Of a stretch of 37,605 nt of DNA, positions 9,153-17,055 are shown in pieces. Made by a program: the position numbers and the translations under genes. Within the stretch, counting starts at the first letter, position 1, and every line of letters begins with the position of its first letter. The DNA is from Nevskia soli (GTDB lineage: Bacteria > Pseudomonadota > Gammaproteobacteria > Nevskiales > Nevskiaceae): assembly GCA_026224805.1 (NCBI GenBank), contig JAMFRN010000045.1:1-37605 (forward strand), read 5' to 3'. The notes beneath the pieces were generated by a model. It was given only the letters and a program-made list of their open reading frames with translations, made no database searches and was not told where the DNA came from.

Positions 9153-9890
9153 ATGGCCGACAACCTGAACCTGCGAGGCCGGCGCGCCTTCGTCACCGGC
9201 GGCTCCAAGGGCATCGGCGCGGCCATCGTGCGGCGCTTGTGCATGCAGGGTGCGGAGGTGGTGTTGAGCGCACAGGACATGCCGCTGGCGGAACGGCTGG
9301 CGGCCGAAACCGGCGCCCGCGCGGTCCGCCTGGACCTCACCGATCTGCGCGCCGCGCAGCAGGTCGTCGCCGAACAGGGACCGTTCGACATCCTGGTCAA
9401 CAACGCCGGCCAGGATCAGCACGCCTACTTCACCAAAACGACCATCGAGGATTGGCGTTACCTGCTGGCGGTGAACCTGGAAGCCGTGCTGGCGACCACG
9501 CATGCGGCGCTGCCCGGCATGCAGGGGAAGAAATACGGCCGCATCATCAATATCGGTTCCGAGGCGGGACGGCAGGGTTCGAAGGGCGGCGCGGTCTATG
9601 CGGCCGCCAAGGGCGGCGTCATCGCCTTTACCAAATCCATCGCCCGCGAGAACGGCCGCTTCGGCATCACCGCTAACGTCATCGCGCCGGGTCCAGTGGA
9701 TACGCCATTGTTGCGCAAGGCGTTAGAGGACGGTGGCGACAAGCTGCTCGAAACGATGAAGGGTGCCACCTTGCTCAATCGCCTGGGGACGCCGGAAGAA
9801 GTCGCCGCCGCGGTGACGTTCCTGGCCTCGGAAGAAGCCGGCTTCATCACCGGCGAAACCCTCGGCGTATCCGGGGGCATGGGATGTTGA
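9153..9890 (+). CDS. Short-chain dehydrogenase/reductase
   Basis: A 245-residue classical SDR. The NAD(P)-binding TGGSKGIG motif is near the N-terminus, NNAG follows at mid-length, and the catalytic set is S136, Y149 and K153 (YAAAK). PGPVDTPL and the C-terminal VSGGMG are also typical. The ATG at 9153 is two bases after the preceding stop. Possible jobs are oxidation of a cis-diol made by the Rieske oxygenase or of a 3-hydroxyacyl-CoA; the sequence resembles FabG-like members and cannot distinguish these. It overlaps the next gene by seven bases. Confidence 0.94.
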   Translation: MADNLNLRGRRAFVTGGSKGIGAAIVRRLCMQGAEVVLSAQDMPLAERLAAETGARAVRLDLTDLRAAQQVVAEQGPFDILVNNAGQDQHAYFTKTTIEDWRYLLAVNLEAVLATTHAALPGMQGKKYGRIINIGSEAGRQGSKGGAVYAAAKGGVIAFTKSIARENGRFGITANVIAPGPVDTPLLRKALEDGGDKLLETMKGATLLNRLGTPEEVAAAVTFLASEEAGFITGETLGVSGGMGC

Positions 9891-10813
9891 GCGCGCCGAA
9901 GTTACCGATGCGCTCCGCGCCGTCCGCGGTCGATCACGTGGTGGCGCGCATCCGCACGGTCTATGGCGGCTGGAATCGCCACACGCCGATCCAGCAGATG
10001 CGCCGCGATTGGGACGAGTTCCTCTGGTTCGACGCACTGGCGCCGCATACCGAGGATGTGGACATCGATGGCCTGCGGGCGCGCTGGATCGACGCCAAGG
10101 ATGCGCGTCCCGACTACGTGCTGCTGTATTTCCACGGCGGCGGTTACAAGATGGGTTCGGTCAGATCCCACCATGATCTGATGAGCCGCCTGTCGGCCGC
10201 GGCGGGCTGCCGTGTGCTGGGCCTCGACTACCGCTTGCTGCCGGAGCATGTGTTTCCGGCGCCGGTCGAAGATGCCTGCTGTGCTTACCGTTGGCTGCTG
10301 CAGCAGGGTTATGCACCCGACCACATTGCTTTTGCCGGCGATTCGGCCGGCGGCGGCATGGTGGCGGCCGCCTTGTTGAGCTTGCGCGACCAGGGTGTGC
10401 CGTTGCCCGCGGCAGCGGTGCTGCTGTCGGCGCTGACCGATTTCGAAACGCGCGGCGCCAGCTACGAGACGCGCGCCGCCGTCGATCCCATCCACAGCCG
10501 CCAACTGATCCAGGCCCTGGCAACGCAGTACCTGGGACGCGAAGGCGATGTGCGGCAGGCGCTGGCCTCGCCCCTCAACGGCGAGTTGCATGGCTTGCCG
10601 CCGCTGCTGCTGCAAGCGGGTGACCGTGAGACCGGCCTCGACGATTCGGTGCTGTTTGCCGCAAAGGCGGCCGCGGCGGGCGTCGACGCCACCCTCCAGG
10701 TGTGGGAGGGAATGATCCATGTTTTCCAGCAGTTTCCCGCCGAACTGATCGAGGCGCAGGACGCCATCGACCACATCGGCGTCTTCCTCAAATCCAAATG
10801 GAGCATTTCGTGA
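9884..10813 (+). CDS. Alpha/beta hydrolase of the hormone-sensitive-lipase (HSL) esterase family
   Basis: A 309-residue serine hydrolase. The HSL signature HGGGY (84-88) forms the oxyanion hole, the nucleophile is S154 in GDSAGGG, an acidic residue lies in GDRETGLDDS (247-256), and the catalytic histidine is H279 in MIHVFQQF. There is no signal peptide, so it acts in the cytoplasm. It would hydrolyse a carboxylic ester or lactone of moderate size. Its ATG lies inside the last codons of the SDR gene. In this operon it may open a lactone or remove an acyl group from the imported substrate; that role is inference. Confidence 0.93.
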   Translation: MLSAPKLPMRSAPSAVDHVVARIRTVYGGWNRHTPIQQMRRDWDEFLWFDALAPHTEDVDIDGLRARWIDAKDARPDYVLLYFHGGGYKMGSVRSHHDLMSRLSAAAGCRVLGLDYRLLPEHVFPAPVEDACCAYRWLLQQGYAPDHIAFAGDSAGGGMVAAALLSLRDQGVPLPAAAVLLSALTDFETRGASYETRAAVDPIHSRQLIQALATQYLGREGDVRQALASPLNGELHGLPPLLLQAGDRETGLDDSVLFAAKAAAAGVDATLQVWEGMIHVFQQFPAELIEAQDAIDHIGVFLKSKWSIS

Positions 10814-12279
10814 ACGTTGGCATCGTCGGTTACGGCGCCTATATCCCGCGCCTGCGCCTGTCGCGCAAGGCGGTGGTGGAGGCCAACGCCTGGTTTGCGC
10901 CGCAGCCCTCGCGCAGCAAGGGCACACGCTCGATGACCAACTGGGATGAGGACAGTATCACCATGGCGGTGGCCGCGGCGCGGGATTGTCTGGGTGCTAT
11001 GGACCGCACCACCGTGCGTGCAGTGCTGCTGGCCTCCGCCACCCTGCCGTTTGCCGAGCGCCTCAATGCGGGCGTTGTTGCCGGGGCGCTCGACCTGGAT
11101 GAATCCGTGGCCGCGCTCGATCTCACCGGCAGCCAGACCGCGGCACTGTCCGGCTTCGCCCAGGCGGCGGCGCTCGCGGCCGTCGGCAGCGGACCGGTGC
11201 TGCTGACTGCGGCCGATGCGCGCCGGACCCGCGCGGCGAGCAGTTCCGAACTCGACTATGGCGACGGCGCCGCCGCCTTCCTGCTCGGCAAGGACCGCCC
11301 CATCGCGGAAATCCTGGCGCAGGCGTCGATCACGGTGGATTTCGTCGATCGCTTCCGGCTCGCCGGACAGGACATCGATTACCACTGGGAGGAGCGCTGG
11401 GTACGCGACGAGGGCATTAGCAAGATCATGCCGCGCGCGGTCGCTCAGGCACTGGCGCAAAGCGGCGTCGAAGCCGCCAGGGTCGACCGTTTTATCTTTC
11501 CCAGCACCTTCGCCAAGGTTGATGCCGTGTTGGCGAAGAAATGCGGCATTGCCCCCGAGGCGGTGGTCGCCAACCTGGCCGACACGATTGGCGATACCGG
11601 CGTTGCCCATGGTCTGCTGCTGCTGGCGCAAGTGCTGGAAACGGCCTCGCCCGGACAGGTCATCGTGCTGGCGCAGTTCGGCAGCGGCGCGCAGGTGCTG
11701 GTGCTGCGCGTTACCGAGCGCATCAAGTCCTTCAAGCCACGCCTGGGCGTGGCCCGCTGGCTCGATCGCGGCGTCATCGAAAACAGCTACACCCGCTTCC
11801 TGGTCTACAAGGACCAGTTGCAGGTGGAGCGTGGCATGCGCGGCGAGCAGGACAAGAAGACGGCGCTGACCACCGCTTACCGGCACCACCGCGCCATCCT
11901 CGGCCTGGTCGCCGGGCGTTGCAGCGTCACCGGGCAGGTGCACTATCCGCCCTCGCGCTATTCCTATACGCAGGGTGCGCCGGCGCTGGATACGCAGGAG
12001 CCTTACCCGTTGGCGGAGCGGCAGGGCACGGTGCTGAGCTGGTCGGCGGAATTCCTTTCCTTCCACCTGTCGCCGCCGCACCAATATGGGCAGATCGACT
12101 TCGACGGCGGCGGGCGCATCCTGATGGACTTCACCGACGTGGCGCAGGGCGATATCGCCACCGGCACGCGGGTGGAGATGGTGTTCCGCATCAAGGACAC
12201 AGACGAGGTGCGCGGCTTCAAGCGCTACTTCTGGAAGGCGACGCCGGTTCCCGGCCAGCCGGCGCCGGAGCGGACATGA
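10810..12279 (+). CDS. HMG-CoA-synthase-like thiolase-fold protein fused to a C-terminal OB-fold (DUF35) domain
   Basis: About 489 residues. The first 340 resemble the hydroxymethylglutaryl-CoA synthase branch of the thiolase superfamily (GIVGYGAYIPRLRL, FPSTFAKVDAVLAKKCG, LAQFGSGAQVLVL). The last 120 form a DUF35-type OB domain (TGQVHYPPSRY, LSWSAEFLSFHLSPP, FTDVAQGDIATGTRVEMVF) that keeps only one of the usual zinc-ribbon cysteines. The catalytic cysteine expected in the D-x-x-N-A-C region is replaced: the sequence reads DLTGSQTAAL with Q109 at the cysteine position. The GTG at 10810 is preferred, because GGAG lies six bases before it and it overlaps the hydrolase stop as GTGA; an ATG at 10798 is possible. 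It may be a decarboxylating or non-condensing enzyme, or a partner of the next thiolase. Confidence 0.82.
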   Translation: MNVGIVGYGAYIPRLRLSRKAVVEANAWFAPQPSRSKGTRSMTNWDEDSITMAVAAARDCLGAMDRTTVRAVLLASATLPFAERLNAGVVAGALDLDESVAALDLTGSQTAALSGFAQAAALAAVGSGPVLLTAADARRTRAASSSELDYGDGAAAFLLGKDRPIAEILAQASITVDFVDRFRLAGQDIDYHWEERWVRDEGISKIMPRAVAQALAQSGVEAARVDRFIFPSTFAKVDAVLAKKCGIAPEAVVANLADTIGDTGVAHGLLLLAQVLETASPGQVIVLAQFGSGAQVLVLRVTERIKSFKPRLGVARWLDRGVIENSYTRFLVYKDQLQVERGMRGEQDKKTALTTAYRHHRAILGLVAGRCSVTGQVHYPPSRYSYTQGAPALDTQEPYPLAERQGTVLSWSAEFLSFHLSPPHQYGQIDFDGGGRILMDFTDVAQGDIATGTRVEMVFRIKDTDEVRGFKRYFWKATPVPGQPAPERT

Positions 12280-12713
12280 AGCGCTCGCCCGAACAGGAGC
12301 TGGTGCGGCGCTTCTTCGAGCGTTGGGCGGTTTCGTTCGACGAGATGTGCGCGGCCTTCGGTGAAACGTTTTCGGCGGACTGCTACTGGGACCAGCGCCC
12401 GCTGGCCGCCACCACCGGGCCGGAGCCGGCGCTGCGCTTCCTGCGCCGCGCTCGCCTGCTGATGGGGCTGGAACGGGTCGAGGTCGAGTTGCTGAGCATC
12501 GCCAGCACCGGCGCGATTGTGCACACCCAGCGCATCGACCGGCTGTATGCGCGCAGTGGCGCGCTGTTGACGGAGGTGCCGGTGAGCGGCGTGCTGGAGA
12601 TCGCGGACCAGCGCATCGTCGCCTGGAAGGAATATTTCGATTCGGCGCAGTTCGTGGGCAATACCCTCGCGCTCGGTGCGCGCCGGCTGGCCGCGGCCGC
12701 GCTGCGGCGCTAG
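12276..12713 (+). CDS. Limonene-1,2-epoxide-hydrolase-like (SnoaL/NTF2-fold) protein
   Basis: A 145-residue NTF2-like protein. The segment HTQRIDRLYARSG ... VPVSGVLEIADQRIVAWKEYFD follows the limonene-1,2-epoxide hydrolase family; its catalytic Arg-x-Asp pair appears as R86 and D88 and the third acid as D122. The Tyr-x-Asn that positions water in the family reads Tyr-Trp-Asp (Y37, D39), so activity as an epoxide hydrolase is plausible but not certain. The ATG overlaps the previous stop as ATGA. If active it would hydrate an epoxide without a covalent intermediate, which would fit a monooxygenase product in the pathway. It could also be a ketosteroid-isomerase-like protein. Confidence 0.72.
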   Translation: MKRSPEQELVRRFFERWAVSFDEMCAAFGETFSADCYWDQRPLAATTGPEPALRFLRRARLLMGLERVEVELLSIASTGAIVHTQRIDRLYARSGALLTEVPVSGVLEIADQRIVAWKEYFDSAQFVGNTLALGARRLAAAALRR

Positions 12714-12747
12714 TTCCGCAGCGCCGTCACTTTATTGGAAATCAGAC

Positions 12748-13944
12748 ATGGCAACAGGCATCAAGGACAAGGTCGCCATCCTCGGCATGGGATGCAGCAA
12801 GTTCGGCGAACGCTGGGACGCCAGCCCCGAGGACCTGATGGTCGAGGCTTATACCGAGGCGTTGAAGGATGCCGGTATCTCGCCGGAGCAGATCGACGCC
12901 GCCTGGTACTCGACGCATATGGATGATGTGGGCACCGGCCGCGGCGGCACGCCGATGGCCATCGCGCTGCGCCTGCCCAATATCGGCGTGACCCGGGTCG
13001 AGAATTTCTGCGCGGGCGGCACCGAGGCGGTGCGCGCGGCGGTGTATGCCGTGGCCGCCGGTGCCTGCGACATCGCCCTGGCCCTGGGTGTGGAGAAGCT
13101 CAAGGACACCGGCTACGGCGGCTTGCCGGTGGCGACGGTGGGCACCTACATCCCGCAGTGGTATCCCAATGCGGTGGCGCCGGCCAATTTCGCCCAACTC
13201 GCCTCGGCCTACCGTGCCAAGCATGGCGTGGCGCCGGAACTGTTGAAGCGGGCCATCGCCCACGTCTCAGTGAAGAGCCACGCCAACGGCGCGAAGAATC
13301 CGAAGGCGCACTTCCGCCAGGCGGTGACCGAGGAGCAGGTACTGAAGGCCCCGATCATCGCCGAGCCGCTGGGCCTGTACGACTGTGCCGGCGTCTCCGA
13401 TGGCGCCGCCGCGGTGATCGTGACGCGGCCGGATATCGCGCGCAGCCTGGGCAAACGCGGCCTCGTTACCTTCAAGGCGCTACAGGTGGTGGTTTCCAAC
13501 GGCTGGGAGATGCATTCCAACGAGTGGGACGGCAGCTACGTGCACACCGCGCGCATCGCGGCGAAGCGCGCCTATAGCGAGGCCGGCATCAGCAAGCCGC
13601 GCCAGGAGATCAGCCTGACCGAGGTGCATGACTGCTTCTCCATCACCGAGCTGGTCACCATGGAGGACCTGCAACTCTCCGACGAGGGCGGCGCGGTGCG
13701 CGATGTGCTCGACGGTGTGTTCGACGCCGAAGGCCGGATCCCCTGCCAGATCGACGGCGGCCTCAAGTGCTTCGGCCATCCCATCGGGGCCAGCGGCATC
13801 CGCATGCTGTATGAGCTCTATCTGCAGTTGCAGGGGCGCGCGGGCGCGCGTCAGTTGCCCGATCCGCGCATCGGGCTGACGCACAATCTCGGCGGGCAGC
13901 CGTCGCAGAATGTGTGCACCGTCTCCATCGTAGGTCTGGAGTAG
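12748..13944 (+). CDS. SCP-x-type thiolase/acetyl-CoA acetyltransferase-like
   Basis: A 398-residue thiolase of the sterol-carrier-protein-x type. The active cysteine is C88 in VENFCAGGTEAV, HDCFSITEL (294-302) replaces the NEAF motif of ordinary thiolases, the histidine is H344 in KCFGHPIGASG, and a second cysteine (C390) follows NLGGQPSQN. Thiolases and aldolases of this type commonly work with DUF35 partners, and a DUF35-containing protein is encoded two genes upstream. It begins after a 34-bp gap, the largest inside the operon. It should cleave a branched or cyclic 3-oxoacyl-CoA; retro-aldol activity as in Ltp2 is an alternative, less likely because the thiolase Cys/His/Cys set is kept. 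Confidence 0.9.
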   Translation: MATGIKDKVAILGMGCSKFGERWDASPEDLMVEAYTEALKDAGISPEQIDAAWYSTHMDDVGTGRGGTPMAIALRLPNIGVTRVENFCAGGTEAVRAAVYAVAAGACDIALALGVEKLKDTGYGGLPVATVGTYIPQWYPNAVAPANFAQLASAYRAKHGVAPELLKRAIAHVSVKSHANGAKNPKAHFRQAVTEEQVLKAPIIAEPLGLYDCAGVSDGAAAVIVTRPDIARSLGKRGLVTFKALQVVVSNGWEMHSNEWDGSYVHTARIAAKRAYSEAGISKPRQEISLTEVHDCFSITELVTMEDLQLSDEGGAVRDVLDGVFDAEGRIPCQIDGGLKCFGHPIGASGIRMLYELYLQLQGRAGARQLPDPRIGLTHNLGGQPSQNVCTVSIVGLE

Positions 13945-13953
13945 GAGCCTGTC

Positions 13954-14739
13954 TTGAGCGATCAGCCCATCCTGCTCGATGAGCCCGCGCCGCAGGTGGC
14001 GCGGCTGCTGCTCAATCGTCCCGACAAGCGCAATGCCATTGATCATGCGGTGCGTGAAGCGCTGACGCAGGCGCTGGAGACGCTGCAGGGAAAAAGCCGA
14101 ATCCGCGCGCTGGTGCTCGGCGGGGTGGGCGGTTTCTTTTCGGCGGGCGGCGATACGCCCAGCATGGTCGGGCTAACGCAGGCGCAGGCGCGCGAGCGCA
14201 TGCGGCATATCCACCGTCTGTGCCGGGCAGTAGCCGGCTTGCGCATTCCGGTGGTGACGGCCATCGAAGGCATGGGCGTCGGCGCCGGTGTCGGCCTGGC
14301 CCTGCTCGGCGACGTGATCGTGGTGGGGGCGGGGACGAAGATCTATTTTCCTTTCCTCAAGCTGGGGCTGATTCCGGACTGGGGCAGCCTGCTGACCTTG
14401 CCGCGCCGTGTCGGCTGGCCGCAGGCGCAACAGTTGCTGGCGCAGAGCGCCACCATCGACGGCGCTCGTGCCTGCGCCATCGGGCTGGCCGACGAACTGG
14501 CCGCGGATGGCGCGGTGATGCAGGCCGCGATCGACAAGGCGGTGGAACTGGCGCAGTTGCCGCAGGGGGCGTTCGCCGACATGAAGCGCCTGCTCAAGCC
14601 CGCGCCGGCCGAGTTCGCCCAGGCCTTGCAGGCGGAGGAGGATGCGCAGGCGGAGTTGCTGCAGGGCGCGGATTTCGTCGAGGGCTATGCCGCCATGCGG
14701 GAGAAGCGCAAGGCGGACTTCGTCCGGAGCGCGCCATGA
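13954..14739 (+). CDS. Crotonase-family protein lacking both hydratase glutamates
   Basis: A 261-residue crotonase starting at TTG (13954) with AGGAG seven bases upstream. LNRPDKRNAID, the oxyanion-hole FFSAGGD and GMGVGAGVG are present. The residues matching rat Glu144 and Glu164 are Gly (GAGVGLAL) and Phe (YFPFLKLG), so a classical syn-hydration mechanism is not expected. Isomerase (PaaG/ECI-like), hydrolase or C-C-cleaving chemistry is more likely. It is followed with ATGA overlap by a crotonase that does retain both glutamates, so the pair probably does successive, different steps. Confidence 0.9.
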   Translation: MSDQPILLDEPAPQVARLLLNRPDKRNAIDHAVREALTQALETLQGKSRIRALVLGGVGGFFSAGGDTPSMVGLTQAQARERMRHIHRLCRAVAGLRIPVVTAIEGMGVGAGVGLALLGDVIVVGAGTKIYFPFLKLGLIPDWGSLLTLPRRVGWPQAQQLLAQSATIDGARACAIGLADELAADGAVMQAAIDKAVELAQLPQGAFADMKRLLKPAPAEFAQALQAEEDAQAELLQGADFVEGYAAMREKRKADFVRSAP

Positions 14740-15521
14740 GTGACGCTACCGCCGACAGCCTGGTACTGATTCAGCGTGAAGCGGCGGTCGGGCTGATCGT
14801 GCTCAACCGTCCGAAGAAGCGCAATGCCCTGGACCTGGCCATGCGCGCGGCGATCGCCGAAGCGGTGAAGGACTTGAGTGCGGACGAGGCAATCCGTGTA
14901 GTGATCATCAGCGGCGGCGCCGAAGTGTTCGCCGCCGGGGCGGACCTGAACCTGCTGGTGGACAAGGATCCGCAGGGCGTCGCGGATCTCGACCTGTTGG
15001 CTTACTGGGCGCCCTTGCAACATTGCCCCAAGCCGGTGATCGCCGCCATCAACGGCGTGGCGCTGGGCGCCGGCTGCGAGCTGGCCATGATGTGCGACAT
15101 CCTCATCGTCGATCGCAATGCGCGCCTGGGCCAGCCGGAAGTGCGTGTCGGCATCATGCCGGGCGCCGGCGGCACGCAGCGGCTGGTGCGCGCGGTTGGG
15201 CGGCCGGTGGCCAGCCTGATGCTGATGAGCGGCGAGCCGCTGAGCGGTGAGCGTGCCTGGCAACTCGGCCTCGCCAGCGAACTGACCGAGGCCGGCAAGG
15301 CACTGGATCGCGCCAGGGAACTCGCCGCGACCATCGCGCAGATGCCGCCGAAGTCCCTGGCCGCGGTGAAGCGGGTGCTGCTCCAGGGCGCGGACCTGCC
15401 GCTGGATGCGGCACTGGCGCTGGAGAACCGCGAGTTCCTGCTGCTGTTCGGCACGCAGGACAAGAGCGAGGGCATGCGTGCCTTCCTCGACAAGCGCAGT
15501 CCGCAGTTCACGGGTCGATGA
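14736..15521 (+). CDS. Enoyl-CoA hydratase
   Basis: A 261-residue crotonase with an intact hydratase site: LNRPKKRNALD, the oxyanion hole in VFAAGADL and INGVALGAG, the first glutamate in GAGCELAMMCD and the second in GQPEVRVGIMPGAGGTQRL. It should add water to a 2-enoyl-CoA to give a 3-hydroxyacyl-CoA, which the next gene would oxidise. The ATG overlaps the preceding stop as ATGA. Of the three crotonases in this operon it is the only one with both glutamates. Confidence 0.95.
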   Translation: MSDATADSLVLIQREAAVGLIVLNRPKKRNALDLAMRAAIAEAVKDLSADEAIRVVIISGGAEVFAAGADLNLLVDKDPQGVADLDLLAYWAPLQHCPKPVIAAINGVALGAGCELAMMCDILIVDRNARLGQPEVRVGIMPGAGGTQRLVRAVGRPVASLMLMSGEPLSGERAWQLGLASELTEAGKALDRARELAATIAQMPPKSLAAVKRVLLQGADLPLDAALALENREFLLLFGTQDKSEGMRAFLDKRSPQFTGR

Positions 15522-15531
15522 GGCGCTCCCG

Positions 15532-17055
15532 GTGAATGCATCCAAACCCGTCGTTGGCGTGGTCGGCGCCGGCACCATGGGGCGCGGCATCGCGCAGCTG
15601 TTCGCGGAAGCCGGGCACGAGGTGCGGTTGTTCGACACGGTGGACGGCGCGGCCGTGCGCGGCCACGGCTTCATCGCCGAGCTGCTGCGCCGCGCCGTGG
15701 AAAAGCAGCGCTATACGGAGGCGCAGGCGCAAGCGGTCATGGCGCGCATCCGGCCGGTGGTGGCCTTGCAGGACCTTGCCGGCTGCGCGGTGATCGTCGA
15801 GGCGATCATCGAGGATCTCGGCGCCAAACGGCAGTTGTTCGGCGCACTTGAGGCCTTCGTGGCCGATGACGCCATCCTCGCCAGCAACACATCTTCCCTG
15901 GTGGTTGCGGAGATCGCCGCCGACTGCCGCAAACCTGGGCGTGTCGCTGGACTGCATTTCTTCAATCCTGTGCCGCTAATGAAAGTGGTGGAAGTGATCG
16001 CCGCCGTGCGCACCACGCCGGATACGGTGGAGCGCTTGCGCGGACTGGTGACGGATGCCGGGCATCGCGCGGTGGTGACGGCGGACCAGCCGGGTTTCCT
16101 GGTCAACCACGCCGGGCGCGGCCTCTACACCGAAGGCCTGCGCATCCTGGAAGAGCAGATCGCCGCGCCCGCGCAGATCGATACGCTGATGCGCGAGGCG
16201 GCAGGTTTTCGCATGGGGCCGTTCGAACTGCTCGACCTCACCGGTTTGGACGTGTCCGGCAAGGTGATGGACTCGATTTACGAACAATTCCAGCAGGAGC
16301 CGCGCTTCCGCCCGTCTTCGCTGATCAGGCCGCGCATCGCCGCCGGTTTGTATGGCCGCAAGAGTGGGGAGGGCTGGTACCGCTACGAAGGGCAGACGCG
16401 GTTGTCGGATAGCGGTGCAGCGCGCGGCCTGCCGCCGCTGGGCGCCGGGCTGAAAGTGTGGATCAGCCGCGAAGCGCCGCAGCGCGAGGGCATCGTCGCG
16501 CTGGCCCAGGCCGCTGGCGTGGAAGTGGTGGGCGAGATGCCGGAAGCGGACCTGATCGTGCTGCAGCCCTGGGGGCGCGACGCCAGCAGCGCCTGCGTCG
16601 CGCAGTGCCTGGACGCCAGCCGCACCGTCGCGCTCGATCCGCTGCCCGGCCTGGACAAGCATCGCACCCTGATGCTGACGGCGGTGACCGCGCCGGCGGC
16701 GCGCGATGCCGCGCTGGCGCTGTTCGGCCGCGACGGTGTGCCGCTGACGCTGATCGGCGACAGTCCCGGCTTCGTGGTGCAACGCATCCTCGCCATGATC
16801 GTCAACATCGCCGCCAACATCGCGCAGCGCGGCATTGCCCAGGTGCAGGACATCGAGGATGCGGTGAAGCTCGGCCTCGGCTACCCGAAGGGGCCGCTGT
16901 CACTCGGCGACGCTATTGGCGGCGCGCGCGTGCTGACCATCCTGCGCAACATGCACGCCCTGACCAACGATCCGCGCTATCGCCCCAGTCCGTGGCTGCA
17001 GCGGCGGGCGACGCTTGGTGTGTCCCTGCTGACTCCGGAGGCCTCGCGATCATGA
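15532..17055 (+). CDS. 3-hydroxyacyl-CoA dehydrogenase (long, PaaH/PaaC-like)
   Basis: About 507 residues. GVVGAGTMGRGIAQ near residue 9 is the NAD-binding fingerprint. ASNTSSL, GLHFFNPVPLMKVVEV and DQPGFLVNHAGRGLYTEG mark the first catalytic unit, and a second dehydrogenase C-terminal unit (DSPGFVVQRILAMIVN ... GLGYPKGPLSLGDAIG) follows, as in the roughly 500-residue PaaH-type enzymes. The start is a GTG at 15532, eleven bases after the preceding stop, with GAGG upstream; no in-frame ATG fits. It should oxidise 3-hydroxyacyl-CoAs, probably dicarboxylic or branched ones, using NAD+. Translationally coupled to the next gene (ATGA). Confidence 0.94.
   Translation: MNASKPVVGVVGAGTMGRGIAQLFAEAGHEVRLFDTVDGAAVRGHGFIAELLRRAVEKQRYTEAQAQAVMARIRPVVALQDLAGCAVIVEAIIEDLGAKRQLFGALEAFVADDAILASNTSSLVVAEIAADCRKPGRVAGLHFFNPVPLMKVVEVIAAVRTTPDTVERLRGLVTDAGHRAVVTADQPGFLVNHAGRGLYTEGLRILEEQIAAPAQIDTLMREAAGFRMGPFELLDLTGLDVSGKVMDSIYEQFQQEPRFRPSSLIRPRIAAGLYGRKSGEGWYRYEGQTRLSDSGAARGLPPLGAGLKVWISREAPQREGIVALAQAAGVEVVGEMPEADLIVLQPWGRDASSACVAQCLDASRTVALDPLPGLDKHRTLMLTAVTAPAARDAALALFGRDGVPLTLIGDSPGFVVQRILAMIVNIAANIAQRGIAQVQDIEDAVKLGLGYPKGPLSLGDAIGGARVLTILRNMHALTNDPRYRPSPWLQRRATLGVSLLTPEASRS

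Noticed and set aside
10462-12084. A 540-codon open frame on the minus strand
   Set aside because: It lies opposite the hydrolase and the HMG-CoA-synthase-like gene, both of which show clear family motifs; its translation is rich in Arg, Gln and His with no domain. High GC keeps antisense frames open.
12748-13944. Ltp2-type steroid side-chain aldolase
   Set aside because: The DUF35 neighbour suggested it, but the thiolase cysteines and GHP histidine (C88, H344, C390) are retained, favouring thiolase activity.
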